In this document: piece after piece, positions 24,744 to 32,933 of the stretch
Position numbering within the stretch: the stretch's first letter is position 1
Layout: each line of letters starts with the position of its first letter
Assembly (NCBI GenBank): GCA_030041215.1
Contig: JASHOH010000091.1
Coordinates: 1 to 53,182, forward strand
Direction of reading: 5' to 3'
Source: Candidatus Sulfotelmatobacter sp.
Lineage (GTDB): Bacteria; Acidobacteriota; Terriglobia; Terriglobales; Acidobacteriaceae
DNA: 53,182 nucleotides
Made by a program: the position numbers and the translations under genes
The notes under the pieces: model-generated
What the model was told of the DNA's origin: nothing
What the model saw: only the letters and a program-made list of their open reading frames with translations
The model's database searches: none

Positions 24744-27452
24744 CTAGAAGTGAAAACCCAACTCGCCCGTGATCGCCCGCGGTGTGACATAGTGCGTGCC
24801 GCTGAAAGTCGACAGGAAGTTGTATAGCGCGTAATTGTTCGCCACGTTGATCGCCGTCACCTGCAGGCTCACCTTGTACTTGTCGCCATGAAAAATATTG
24901 TCGTGCCCGACGGACACATCAAACAGATTCCGCGGCGCAATCCGCTGCGGATTGTGATCGTCGTTCTCCGTCCCTGGCGCAGGCACCCGAATCAGCGTCG
25001 AACCAAACTGCGACGCCAGGCACGTGGAGGGCAGCGGTGTGAACGGCGTGGCGTGCTCTCCATTGCAGGTGAATCCAGCCTGAAATTCCTGATCGGCCGT
25101 GAGGGGAGCTCCGGTTGCAGTGTTTAGCATCGCGATGCCCGGCTGCCCGCCGATCGTGATCGAAGTAGGCGCGCAAGTCGCGGTCAACGGGTTATAGCAG
25201 GGCGTCGATCCCGCCACTTGCCCGCTATCGTATCTCCAATTGAACCCGAGCCACGGACTGTTCTTTGTTGGCTGGTATTGCAGGTGAGTAGTCTGATTGA
25301 ATTTTTCGTCGTGATCAATGCGGAATACTCCGGTCGCCGGTGGAACAATCGGCAACCCGGCCACCTGCGGCAGAAAGAACCGCGCTGCCACGCTCGACAT
25401 CACGACCTGAGCCTGCAACCCATGATACGTGGGTACGCCCACGCGAATGGCATATCCCGGAATTTTCGAGTTGTGCCACTCGATCGGAAACGTGATGGGA
25501 GTGTTTCCGACCACGCCGAAGTCATATGCGTTGTGCGTGTACTTCCAGATGTATTCGCCGTTCAGCACCAGATATTTCCCGAAAGCTTGCTGCAGCCCGG
25601 CATGAAATTCGTTGCGAAATCCGGGACTGATCGGGCGGGCATTGCAGGGAACGCCGGGCGGGGGCACCAGCGTCGCCAGGAACGGAATGCTGCACCCGGT
25701 GCTGGCAATGACCAGGTTCTCGTTGAAGGGACTCTCGAGAGCGCGCGCATAGGAAATACGAAGCACGGTGTTGGTGCGCTTGATGTTGTAGGCCGCGCCT
25801 ACGCGCGGTTCGGCCTGCTGCGCGCTGCTCAACCCGTTGTAGAGATCCCCGCGAAGGCCTACGTTGAACGACCACGTTCCCTTCGTGATCGCATCCTGCA
25901 CGTACAGCCCCAGCTCCTTCACGTCGGTATGGCCGTCAAAGAAAAACGAGACTCCTCTAGCATACAATCCGCCGCCTCCCGTCAAATCGTAGGGCGCCAG
26001 AATCGCGCACGGCGTACCCGGAATCGGCTGATGGGTTAGGGGATCCAGGCACGATGGCGTAATGCTCGCCACCAGCCCCGGATCGACAATTCCGATCCCA
26101 TCGGCTTCGTTTAGAAATGTCTGCTCATACGTGAAACCCGCTTTCAAATTGTGGATGCCCTTCACATATGAAACGCTCGATCGTACTCCGGCATTCGTCA
26201 GTTTGCGATTCTGCGACACCGTTTCGCTCTGCAGATCGGGCGAAAAATCGTTGAACACATCTCCGCTCGGGTAATAGTTGTACTGATCGTGCCGCACAAA
26301 CGCGCCAAACGTGAACACAGCGGTATTGCTCAACACGCGCGTCCACGTCGGAGCAAGGTTAAATGTCTTGATTTGCGAAATCTGATCCGTTGGCCCGAGG
26401 GGAGCGCCAGTCACCGGGTCCAAAAGCGGCACTCCGTTTACATCATGAAGCTGCTGATCGAGCGAATTCGGATTCTGAAACCACGACCGGGAATAACCAA
26501 AATTCAACTGCAGCGAATCGGCCTTCGTCAGTTTATAGTCGACGCGGTCGAAGATATTCTCCTCGTTGCCGCGGTCATGCATGACGGCAAATTCTGGCGG
26601 ATCAAGAAAGCGGCCGCCATCGAGCCCATTCGCCGAGATAAAGTTTCCCCAATTCTGTCCGCCATAGCCCAACGTGAACCCAACGTTCTCTGTGCCGAAC
26701 GAACCGTACGACGCGGTCACAGTGCCATGCGGCGTTGTCATCCCCTGGCCCGACTGCGTGGTCACGTTGATCACCAAGCTTGTTTTGCCGCCATACTCGG
26801 CCGGTGGCGCGCCGGAGATTACCTCCAGCGACTGCACGGAATCGATCGGAATCTGATTGGAGAAAACCTTGCTCTGCTGGTCCGTGATCGGCTGCCCATC
26901 CACTGAGAACGAACTGTCCGCGTGTTCTCCGAGCGGATGAAACAAACCATTCGAATCTGCCGAAACGCCTGGAGTCGTCAGCGTCACAGCCGAACTGATC
27001 GGTGAGGATGCGCTCTCCAGCGGTAGTGTTTCCAGCAGTGTCTTATCGACATCGGTGTGAAAGGTGGGTTCGGTCTCAAGCAGATCTCCCGCCGCCTCCA
27101 CCGTAACATTCGTCGTCGATACGCTGACTTGCAGCGTGATAGGAACTTCGAGCGGAACGTTGGAGCGCAGCTCTACATCCTGCGCGTAAGGCGCAAACCC
27201 GCTCGCCGTCACCGTCATGTGATAAGGATTCAGCGGCACGTTGGTAAAGCTGAACCGGCCTGCTGTATCTGTAGTAGTCGCGCGGTCATAGCCGCTGACC
27301 GGGTTATGGATTCGCACCGTAGCGTTAACTACGACCGCACCAGTAGGGTCCAGCACCGTCCCGTTAATGGATTGCGCGTGCGAGACAAATGTCGTGGTAA
27401 GAACAGCTGCCGCGGCAAGGGCCGCGAACCGCCAACGATAATGTGAACTCAT
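24744..27452 (-). CDS. TonB-dependent receptor with N-terminal carboxypeptidase-regulatory-like domain (Oar-type)
   Basis: This is an outer-membrane beta-barrel transporter driven by TonB. After the signal peptide (ending VSHAQS) comes a beta-sandwich domain (INGTVLDPTGAVVVNATVRIHN ... GFAPYAQDVELR, about residues 28-110). A plug with VDGQPITD and SLEVISGAPPAEYGGKTSLVINVTTQSG follows, then a long barrel rich in alternating aromatic residues that ends in GELGFHF with the C-terminal Phe needed for BAM insertion. The length of 902 fits the family. ATG 27452 is preceded by AGGAGG, favouring it over an upstream in-frame start. The ligand is unknown; such receptors are expanded in Acidobacteriota and linked to uptake of glycans or peptides. 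A small secreted protein is encoded just upstream. Confidence 0.9.
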   Translation of the reverse strand: MSSHYRWRFAALAAAAVLTTTFVSHAQSINGTVLDPTGAVVVNATVRIHNPVSGYDRATTTDTAGRFSFTNVPLNPYHMTVTASGFAPYAQDVELRSNVPLEVPITLQVSVSTTNVTVEAAGDLLETEPTFHTDVDKTLLETLPLESASSPISSAVTLTTPGVSADSNGLFHPLGEHADSSFSVDGQPITDQQSKVFSNQIPIDSVQSLEVISGAPPAEYGGKTSLVINVTTQSGQGMTTPHGTVTASYGSFGTENVGFTLGYGGQNWGNFISANGLDGGRFLDPPEFAVMHDRGNEENIFDRVDYKLTKADSLQLNFGYSRSWFQNPNSLDQQLHDVNGVPLLDPVTGAPLGPTDQISQIKTFNLAPTWTRVLSNTAVFTFGAFVRHDQYNYYPSGDVFNDFSPDLQSETVSQNRKLTNAGVRSSVSYVKGIHNLKAGFTYEQTFLNEADGIGIVDPGLVASITPSCLDPLTHQPIPGTPCAILAPYDLTGGGGLYARGVSFFFDGHTDVKELGLYVQDAITKGTWSFNVGLRGDLYNGLSSAQQAEPRVGAAYNIKRTNTVLRISYARALESPFNENLVIASTGCSIPFLATLVPPPGVPCNARPISPGFRNEFHAGLQQAFGKYLVLNGEYIWKYTHNAYDFGVVGNTPITFPIEWHNSKIPGYAIRVGVPTYHGLQAQVVMSSVAARFFLPQVAGLPIVPPATGVFRIDHDEKFNQTTHLQYQPTKNSPWLGFNWRYDSGQVAGSTPCYNPLTATCAPTSITIGGQPGIAMLNTATGAPLTADQEFQAGFTCNGEHATPFTPLPSTCLASQFGSTLIRVPAPGTENDDHNPQRIAPRNLFDVSVGHDNIFHGDKYKVSLQVTAINVANNYALYNFLSTFSGTHYVTPRAITGELGFHF

Positions 27453-27550
27453 GGTTCCTCCTGAAGAGAATGCAACCGGGGATGAGCCCGGCTGCGACGC
27501 GGCGAAATGCTGCACGTTGATCGTCCAGTCAGGGGTCGCAGGGAAAATCG

Positions 27551-27820
27551 CTAGGCGGCAGGAGGACCGCGTATGCCCAGCTCAAAAACGCCGACCCAGG
27601 CTTTCGCGCATACTTCTTCTTCTTGCAGCAGGCCAACTGCGGCGAATACCGGCGCAGCGTGACTGCAATTCGGGGCGGGCGTTGAGCTGTGGGCTACGAC
27701 ACAGATCGTACAGGAGTTGCTGTCGGATTGCCGGGCGTGATTATGGGTAGACTCGGCGACTGTCGTCCACAACATCAGCGACAGGCACAGCCACGTCAAC
27801 CATCGAGTAGTCAGACGCAT
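27551..27820 (-). CDS. Small secreted His/Cys-containing protein upstream of the TonB-dependent receptor
   Basis: No family is recognised with confidence. The 89-residue product has a signal peptide (MRLTTRWLTWLCLSLMLWTTVAES). A short mature part follows with THNHARQSDSNSCTICVVAHSSTPAPNCSHAAP: three Cys and several His that could bind metal. It resembles short DUF2946-like proteins found near metal-related receptors, but this is a guess. ATG 27820 leaves a leader of about 20 bases from the promoter at 27849-27876; the alternative ATG 27844 would coincide with the transcription start. It is separated from the receptor by 98 bases on the same strand, probably one operon. Confidence 0.6.
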   Translation of the reverse strand: MRLTTRWLTWLCLSLMLWTTVAESTHNHARQSDSNSCTICVVAHSSTPAPNCSHAAPVFAAVGLLQEEEVCAKAWVGVFELGIRGPPAA

Positions 27821-27848
27821 GGTTCTCACTAAGGCTGATTCCATTCAG

Positions 27849-27876
27849 CTTATAACGGTTGTTTGACGTAGCGCAA
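27849..27876 (-). promoter_or_regulatory. Predicted promoter of the secreted protein-TonB receptor operon
   Basis: On the minus strand TTGCGC (27871-27876) is followed after 16 bases by TATAAG (27849-27854). Transcription would start about 20-25 bases before ATG 27820. Confidence 0.5.
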
Positions 27877-28042
27877 TGCCAGTAACTTTAACTGTGGTTG
27901 GTTAAGAGTCCAAAACGGAAAACATAACGGGGGCGATCTGCCAGTTCCGAGGTCACACGGTGAACGCCGCCAACGGTTCAACTTGTCTCGGGAAACCGTT
28001 CTCCTTATCATGTCCTATCCATCTGGAATCCAAGGAGCATGC

Positions 28043-28294
28043 ATGGCAGAACCAACCTACGAAGAACTCAAGGCCCGTTTGGCGCAGTTGGAAAAAGAGG
28101 TCGAGGGCAAGAAGCGAAGCGGTGAGCTCAGTTTCAAAGTGGGCGATAAGGGAGGAGTTAGCGTCTACGGACTCGGCCGCTTCCCGGTCACGCTGTATTA
28201 CGAACAATGGAAACGTCTGCTCGCCGCGTCAGAGGATTTGACCAAGTTCCTGGAAGAAAACAAGTCACGGCTGAAGCTGAAAGCTCAGGGCTAA
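28043..28294 (+). CDS. Conserved small protein with coiled-coil start (function unknown)
   Basis: This 83-residue protein has an N-terminal heptad segment (PTYEELKARLAQLEKEVEGK). A compact conserved block follows (ELSFKVGDKGGVSVYGLGRFP-VTLYYEQWKRLL), then a charged helix. I recall nearly identical small hypothetical proteins in diverse bacteria, but no function. ATG 28043 has AAGGAG 6 bases upstream; the longer frame from 27983 lacks that support. It stands alone: 222 bases from the next start and over 200 bases from the divergent envelope operon. Confidence 0.8.
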   Translation: MAEPTYEELKARLAQLEKEVEGKKRSGELSFKVGDKGGVSVYGLGRFPVTLYYEQWKRLLAASEDLTKFLEENKSRLKLKAQG

Positions 28295-28341
28295 ACGCTC
28301 CAGCGAACCTTGGAACCGACGGCTTTCTGGGCGCACCAGGG

Positions 28342-28363
28342 ATTGTTATCGAATGGTAACAAT
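28342..28363. promoter_or_regulatory. Palindromic operator-like site upstream of the glycosyltransferase
   Basis: ATTGTTATC (28342-28350) and GGTAACAAT (28355-28363) form a 9-4-9 inverted repeat with one mismatch. It lies about 40 bases upstream of the TATAAT at 28403. The spacing of half-sites suits a dimeric regulator on the DNA. The regulator is unknown. Confidence 0.4.
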
Positions 28364-28402
28364 TGGTCCCGATTTTCCGCGCTTCGGCGTGTGTCGTCAC
28401 GC

Positions 28403-28408
28403 TATAAT
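28403..28408 (+). promoter_or_regulatory. Perfect -10 element (TATAAT) eight bases before the glycosyltransferase start
   Basis: TATAAT ends 8 bases before GTG 28417, so transcription would begin at or within a base or two of the start codon, giving a leaderless mRNA. No Shine-Dalgarno site and no clear -35 are present. Confidence 0.45.
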
Positions 28409-28416
28409 AAGCTCCT

Positions 28417-29394
28417 GTGCCCAAGTACTCCATCGTCGTCCCTTTGCACAATGAGCAGGAGAACGTTACCGATCTCTATGACCGTCTGAAGGCGGTCATG
28501 GAAGCCGCGGGCGAAAGCTTTGAAATTGTGCTGGTGGATGACGGCTCCAACGATCACACGTTTCCCATGCTGCGCGAGATCGCCGCGGTCGATAGCCGTG
28601 TGACGGTCGTCAAGCTTCGCCGCAATTTTGGACAGACCGCCGGCTTGGCAGCCGGTTTCGACCACGCGCGTGGAGACTACGTCATCGCCATGGATGGCGA
28701 TTTGCAGCATGATCCCGCCGATATTCCGTTGTTCCTCGAAAAAATTGCTGCCGGGTATGACATCGTAAGCGGCTGGCGCAAGGTGCGCGTCGATAATTTC
28801 TGGATGCGGCGCATTCCTTCACGGGCGGCGAACTGGCTCATGTCCAAGCTGAGCGGCGTCGATATTCACGACTTCGGCACAACCTTCAAAGCCTATCGGC
28901 GTGAAGTGCTGGAGCAGGTGCCGCTCTACGGTGAACTTCATCGGTTTATCCCTGCGCTGGCCTCATGGTATGGCGCGTCGATTTGTGAAGTGCCCATCCG
29001 CAATATCAATCGCGAGCGGGGAATCTCGCATTACGGAATCTCGCGTACGTTCGGCGTATTTTTCGATCTCATCACGATCCGGTTCCTGCTGCGCTATCTT
29101 TCCCGCCCTCTTCACTTCTTTGGCAGCTTGGGCGTGATCAGCATGTTTCTTGGCAGCGGAATCGTAGCCTGGCTAGGCGTGGAAAAATTCCTGCGCCACG
29201 TTCCCGTCATGGCTTCTCACGGGCCACTGATGATGTGTGCCCTCGGTCTGCTGCTCGGCGGACTAAACCTGCTCGCTATCGGGCTGCTCGGCGAAATGCA
29301 GGTTCGCCACTATCATCAGCCGCGGCACCGTGCTCCCTATTCGGTCGATCGCCTATTGCGATCGCAGAACGAAGAGCACAAAGTTTCAGAGTAG
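28417..29394 (+). CDS. Family 2 glycosyltransferase, polyprenyl-phosphate sugar transferase type (DPM1/GtrB-like)
   Basis: It probably moves a sugar from a nucleotide donor to undecaprenyl phosphate at the inner face of the cytoplasmic membrane. The 325-residue protein has the GT-A fold start PKYSIVVPLHNEQENV and the nucleotide- and metal-binding EIVLVDDGSNDHT and MDGDLQHDP motifs. A FNF/RGISHYG-type loop and two C-terminal transmembrane helices (about residues 229-250 and 267-290) follow, as in GtrB and DPM-like enzymes. The start is GTG, apparently leaderless. The product may feed glycan flipping and lipid or protein decoration; no flippase or acceptor transferase is adjacent. Confidence 0.85.
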   Translation: MPKYSIVVPLHNEQENVTDLYDRLKAVMEAAGESFEIVLVDDGSNDHTFPMLREIAAVDSRVTVVKLRRNFGQTAGLAAGFDHARGDYVIAMDGDLQHDPADIPLFLEKIAAGYDIVSGWRKVRVDNFWMRRIPSRAANWLMSKLSGVDIHDFGTTFKAYRREVLEQVPLYGELHRFIPALASWYGASICEVPIRNINRERGISHYGISRTFGVFFDLITIRFLLRYLSRPLHFFGSLGVISMFLGSGIVAWLGVEKFLRHVPVMASHGPLMMCALGLLLGGLNLLAIGLLGEMQVRHYHQPRHRAPYSVDRLLRSQNEEHKVSE

Positions 29395-29455
29395 GTTGCA
29401 CCGTTATCCCGCGCCCTCTTGATCCCGCACGCTGAAGGTCCCCACACGCCAATAA

Positions 29456-29545
29456 AAAGTTGCCAGCTGAATTGCGCATGGGCGCACCCTGCACATCCAC
29501 CCAGACAGCGGAGCCATCGCTGCGCCGCAGCCGTTGCATTGGTTT
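29456..29545 (-). pseudogene. Possible remnant of a PAS domain
   Basis: On the minus strand, about 30 codons read PMQRLRRSDGSAVWVDVQ followed by GAPMRNSAGNF. This resembles the end of a PAS fold (R-R-x-D-G-S-x-x-W-V-x-x-x-x-x-P-x-x-x-x-x-G). Flanking sequence in the same frame shows no sensor-kinase or other domain, and the rest of the intergenic region has no gene, so if real it is a decayed fragment. A chance match is possible. Confidence 0.25.
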
Positions 29546-29588
29546 AAGGCAGTAATCCAAAACCACGGCGTACACTAGGGTTTTCCCT

Positions 29589-30389
29589 ATGGCAATTGAC
29601 CGATGGACCTCAGGTGCCTACTACGAACAATGGATGGGCCGCTGGAGCCAGCTGCTGGCCGGGGAATTTCTGGATTGGCTGAAGATGCCGGCAGGCTTGC
29701 AATGGCTCGATGTTTGCTGCGGCAGCGGCGTTGTTAGCACGGCAATTGCCGAGCGAAACGAGGCTGACAGCGTTGTCGGCGTCGATCTTTCGGCGGCGCA
29801 GATTGAATTTGCCCGGCGGCATCGTGCGAGAGAGAACGTTCGCTTCGAAATCGCGGATGCGATGTCATTGCCGTTTCCGGATTCCAGTTTCGATATTGCC
29901 GTGTGCGGCCTAGGATTGAATTTTATTCCTGACCCAGTTCAGGCCCTACCGGAACTGAAGCGGGTGGTGCGGCCGCGCGGCACCATTGCAGCTTACGTTT
30001 GGGACTATGCCGAGGGAGCGCGGTTTCTGCGCGAGTTCTGGGACGCGGCGGTGGCAATTGACCCGGAAGCGGCAGAGTTCGATCAGGCCCGCCGCTTTAC
30101 TATCTGTACGAGAGATACTCTGCAATTGCCATTCGAAAGCGCGAAGTTCGAAGACATAACGGTGCATGCGCTTGAAATTGTCACACGGTTTTCCAGCTTC
30201 GACGATTATTGGTCGCCGCTGCTGACTGGGCAAGGCTCTGCCCCAGCATATCTGGCGACGCGAGATGAGAAGACGAAAGCCGCGATCCGCGAGCGTCTGC
30301 GCAAAAAGCTGCCCGCTAACAGCCAGGGTGCAATCGAGCTGCCGGCGCGCGCTTGGGCAGTGCGGGCGCGGCGTCAGATGCACGGATGA
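29589..30389 (+). CDS. SAM-dependent class I methyltransferase
   Basis: This 266-residue protein carries the Rossmann methyltransferase signatures. Motif I is LDVCCGSGVVSTAIA (about residues 40-54), then VVGVDLSAAQIEFAR (acidic residue for SAM ribose), IADAMSLPFPDSSFDIAVCG (motif II/III) and LKRVVRPRGTIAAYVWD. It belongs to the Methyltransf_11/UbiE-like group, but the substrate is unknown. The N-terminal YYEQWMGRWS resembles methyltransferases acting on small molecules. It overlaps the following N-acetyltransferase by 4 bases (ATGA), so the two are co-translated. The start lies soon after TACACT. Confidence 0.88.
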   Translation: MAIDRWTSGAYYEQWMGRWSQLLAGEFLDWLKMPAGLQWLDVCCGSGVVSTAIAERNEADSVVGVDLSAAQIEFARRHRARENVRFEIADAMSLPFPDSSFDIAVCGLGLNFIPDPVQALPELKRVVRPRGTIAAYVWDYAEGARFLREFWDAAVAIDPEAAEFDQARRFTICTRDTLQLPFESAKFEDITVHALEIVTRFSSFDDYWSPLLTGQGSAPAYLATRDEKTKAAIRERLRKKLPANSQGAIELPARAWAVRARRQMHG

Positions 30390-31246
30390 TAGGACTTCCA
30401 TCCACAATGCAAAATGATCCGACTCTCGCTCCGTTGCCCGAAGATGTGATCGACCGCTATCTGGCAATCCTGGGGGTTGCGCGAATCGAGCCCGGATTAG
30501 CTACCCTCCGCGCCTTAGTGAGCGCTCATCTCACGCGGATTCCTTTCGAGAACATTTCCAAACTCTATTACTACAAACGCCTGGGATTGACGAACCTTCC
30601 CGACATTCGCATGTATCTTGAGGGAATCGAGGAGAAGCATTTTGGTGGAACTTGCTACTCCAACAACTATTACTTTCATCTGCTGCTACGCAGCTTGGGA
30701 TACGAAGCGAAGTTGTGTGCCGCAGGCATGAAGAACCCCCACGTACACGCGGTAAACATGATTACGATTGAGGGACGCGAGTATTTGGTAGATACGGGAT
30801 ACGCCGCCCCACTGCTGGAACCGATTCCTCGCGATCTCAAGACTGACTACGAAATCGTGCTGGGCCGGGATCGCTATGTGCTCAAACCGCAGGACGCCAA
30901 CGGCTGCTCGCGTCTGCAACTATATCGCGATGGAACCCTGCGCCACGGCTACCTGGCTGAGCCCGTGCCCAGGAAGATCGAAGATTTTGCCCGGGTGATC
31001 AGGGAGTCGTTTTCTACCGATGCAACATTCCTGAATGCGGTTCTGCTGGCGCGATTCCGTCCGCATGGTTCGACGGTCATCCACAATCTGACGCTGATCG
31101 AATCGCAAGGCGACAAATCAACGATCTATCCGCTGGCAGATCGCAACGAATTGGCCGCCACAATTGAGAAGCAGTTCGGAATGCCGCCACAGATTGTCAG
31201 CGAGGCAATACGCGGACTCGGCAGCTTGCAGAGTGCCTGGAGTTAG
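30386..31246 (+). CDS. Arylamine N-acetyltransferase
   Basis: It transfers acetyl (or propionyl/malonyl) from CoA to arylamines or hydrazines by a ping-pong mechanism. The 286-residue protein keeps the Cys-His-Asp triad: Cys90 in FGGTCYSNN, His121 in HVHAVN and Asp136 in VDTGYAAP, with the family's 15-residue His-Asp spacing. IPFENISK (residues about 52-59) is another NAT hallmark. I chose ATG 30386, which forms an ATGA overlap with the methyltransferase; ATG 30407 is an alternative. Its natural role here is unclear and may be tailoring of an aromatic compound with the adjacent methyltransferase. Confidence 0.9.
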   Translation: MIGLPSTMQNDPTLAPLPEDVIDRYLAILGVARIEPGLATLRALVSAHLTRIPFENISKLYYYKRLGLTNLPDIRMYLEGIEEKHFGGTCYSNNYYFHLLLRSLGYEAKLCAAGMKNPHVHAVNMITIEGREYLVDTGYAAPLLEPIPRDLKTDYEIVLGRDRYVLKPQDANGCSRLQLYRDGTLRHGYLAEPVPRKIEDFARVIRESFSTDATFLNAVLLARFRPHGSTVIHNLTLIESQGDKSTIYPLADRNELAATIEKQFGMPPQIVSEAIRGLGSLQSAWS

Positions 31247-31379
31247 CGGTAGTGGTCTGAACCTCCGGAGAGCCAACACTCGCGATTCGCAACCTTTTCC
31301 TCCAGTGGCGATAGGTAGTGGCCGAATTTTCAGCGACTATATGGCGATGCTGCTAGCATGCCCTCACAGTTTCCCGTCG

Positions 31380-31385
31380 TATAAT
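31380..31385 (+). promoter_or_regulatory. Perfect -10 element (TATAAT) before the aminotransferase
   Basis: TATAAT at 31380-31385 would give a start near 31392. A short leader with GGAG (31394-31397) then precedes ATG 31405. This supports 31405 over the in-frame ATG at 31384, which lies inside the -10. Confidence 0.45.
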
Positions 31386-31404
31386 GCCGTTGGAGCCTGC
31401 CCTT

Positions 31405-32595
31405 ATGCCACAAACCACACAATATGAACTGCAACTCGCCCGTCGCATGTCGCGGCTGGGCACGGAAACCGCTTTTGAAGTTCTGAATAAAGCCCGCGCC
31501 TTGGAGCGCCAGGGACGAAGTATCATTCACCTCGAAATCGGCGAGCCTGATTTCGACACCCCGTCCAACATTGTCGAAGCCGCCGTCAATGCTCTGCGTA
31601 GCGGCTGGACTCATTATGGCCCCTCGGCCGGCCTTCCCGAACTTCGCCAAACCATCGCCGAGTACATCAGCCGCACTCGCAGCGTGAAAGTTACGCCCGA
31701 CGAAGTGGTTGTTGTACCGGGAGGTAAGCCGATTATTTTCTTTACGATCCTGTCATTGATTGATGAAGGAGATGAGGTCATCTATCCCAACCCAGGCTTC
31801 CCGATTTACGAATCCATGATCGACTACGTCGGCGGCAAGGCGGTGCCCATTAAGCTTCGCGAGGACCACGATTTTTCCGTCGACGTCAACGAACTCGCCG
31901 AGCTGATTAGCGATCGTACCAAGGTGATCATCCTGAATTCACCGCAGAATCCCACCGGCGGCGTGATGCCTCGTCGCGACGTCGAACAGGTCGCCAAAGT
32001 CATCGGCGAGCGCAATATCTTTGTCCTGTCGGATGAGATTTACAGCCGGCTGCTTTTCGAAGGCGAGCATTTTTCGATCATGTCTGTGCCCGGGATGCAG
32101 GAGCGCACGATTCTGTTGGATGGTTTCTCGAAGACTTATGCCATGACGGGCTGGCGCATGGGTTATGGCGTGATGCGTCCGGATTTGGCAGCGCAGATGA
32201 CGCGTCTGATGACCAATTCCAACTCATGCACCGCCAGCTTTACGCAGATTGCAGGCATCGAGGCGCTGCGCGGAGATCAAAGTTCGGTCGATCACATGTG
32301 CGCCGAGTTCAAGCGGCGGCGCGACGTCTTTGTGGCTGGGATGAACAAGATCAAAGGATTTTCCTGCCGCATGCCGCATGGCGCGTTCTACGTTTTCCCC
32401 AACATTACGAAGACAGGATGGAAATCGAAAGCGCTCGAGCATGCGCTGCTCGAGCAAGCAGGCGTGGCCGCGCTTTCGGGCACGGCCTTCGGCGACTTCG
32501 GCGAAGGCTATCTGCGATTCAGCATTGCTAATTCCATGGAGAACTTGCAGCAGGCGCTGGAGCGGATTGAGCAGTGGACCAGAAAGAATCTGTGA
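31405..32595 (+). CDS. Class I/II aminotransferase (aspartate/aromatic type)
   Basis: This is a PLP-dependent fold type I transaminase of 396 residues. It shows LEIGEPDFDTP and YGPSAGLPELR near the N-terminus and NSPQNPTGG, then VLSDEIYSRLLF (Asp that binds the pyridine nitrogen). The Schiff-base Lys243 is in DGFSKTYAMTGWRMGY, and a C-terminal LRFSIA holds the carboxylate-binding Arg. It resembles AspC-like class I-gamma enzymes that take aspartate, alanine or aromatic amino acids; the exact substrate is not decidable. Its stop overlaps a small downstream reading frame as GTGA. Confidence 0.93.
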   Translation: MPQTTQYELQLARRMSRLGTETAFEVLNKARALERQGRSIIHLEIGEPDFDTPSNIVEAAVNALRSGWTHYGPSAGLPELRQTIAEYISRTRSVKVTPDEVVVVPGGKPIIFFTILSLIDEGDEVIYPNPGFPIYESMIDYVGGKAVPIKLREDHDFSVDVNELAELISDRTKVIILNSPQNPTGGVMPRRDVEQVAKVIGERNIFVLSDEIYSRLLFEGEHFSIMSVPGMQERTILLDGFSKTYAMTGWRMGYGVMRPDLAAQMTRLMTNSNSCTASFTQIAGIEALRGDQSSVDHMCAEFKRRRDVFVAGMNKIKGFSCRMPHGAFYVFPNITKTGWKSKALEHALLEQAGVAALSGTAFGDFGEGYLRFSIANSMENLQQALERIEQWTRKNL

Positions 32596-32763
32596 CAGTC
32601 TCACCAATCCGATGGTGGATTCTCCTCCTACTTGCCTGCTCCTTTTCCTTGAGTGCCAGAGCCGCCGACAGTAATGACGGCAGTGTGGTGCCGGCGAAAC
32701 CCCTGGGACGATCTCACGGCTGCCTTCGGACGAATCCTCGATTGGTTCAGCCAGGCCCGATAG
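32592..32763 (+). pseudogene. Small exported peptide gene, apparently frameshifted
   Basis: A GTG at 32592 overlaps the aminotransferase stop (GTGA) and opens a frame with a signal peptide (VSPIRWWILLLLACSFSLSARA, then ADSNDGSVVPAKP). In the zero frame it then becomes an unlikely tail ending at 32774. If one C is removed from the CCCC run at 32700-32703, it continues KPWDDLTAAFGRILDWFSQAR, an amphipathic helix, and stops at TAG 32761. The second reading looks much more protein-like, so I infer a one-base insertion (mutation or sequencing error) in a gene of about 56 codons. Function unknown. Confidence 0.4.
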
Positions 32764-32933
32764 CAGACCTCTAATCGATATCGAACTTCCGGGTAAGCTG
32801 GAAGTCGGAATGAACGGCCAAAGCCGCGAGCCCGTTCCTGCAATGCGTCCGCGTTTAGGCTCTGGAGAAATACTTTCAGAGCAGGTCTACGCGATGGAAG
32901 TTTGAATGACCGTGAACCAGCTTCATTTCCGTA
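32764..32933. other. Intergenic region between convergent genes
   Basis: Frame reading through this stretch gives a 40-codon open segment (LIDIELPGKLEVGMNGQS ... EQVYAMEV) ending near 32905, without a convincing start. I see no promoter, terminator or RNA gene in it. Confidence 0.3.

Noticed and set aside
25218-27446. Plus-strand frames of up to 273 codons antisense to the TonB-dependent receptor
   Set aside because: They are shadow frames over a well-supported receptor gene.
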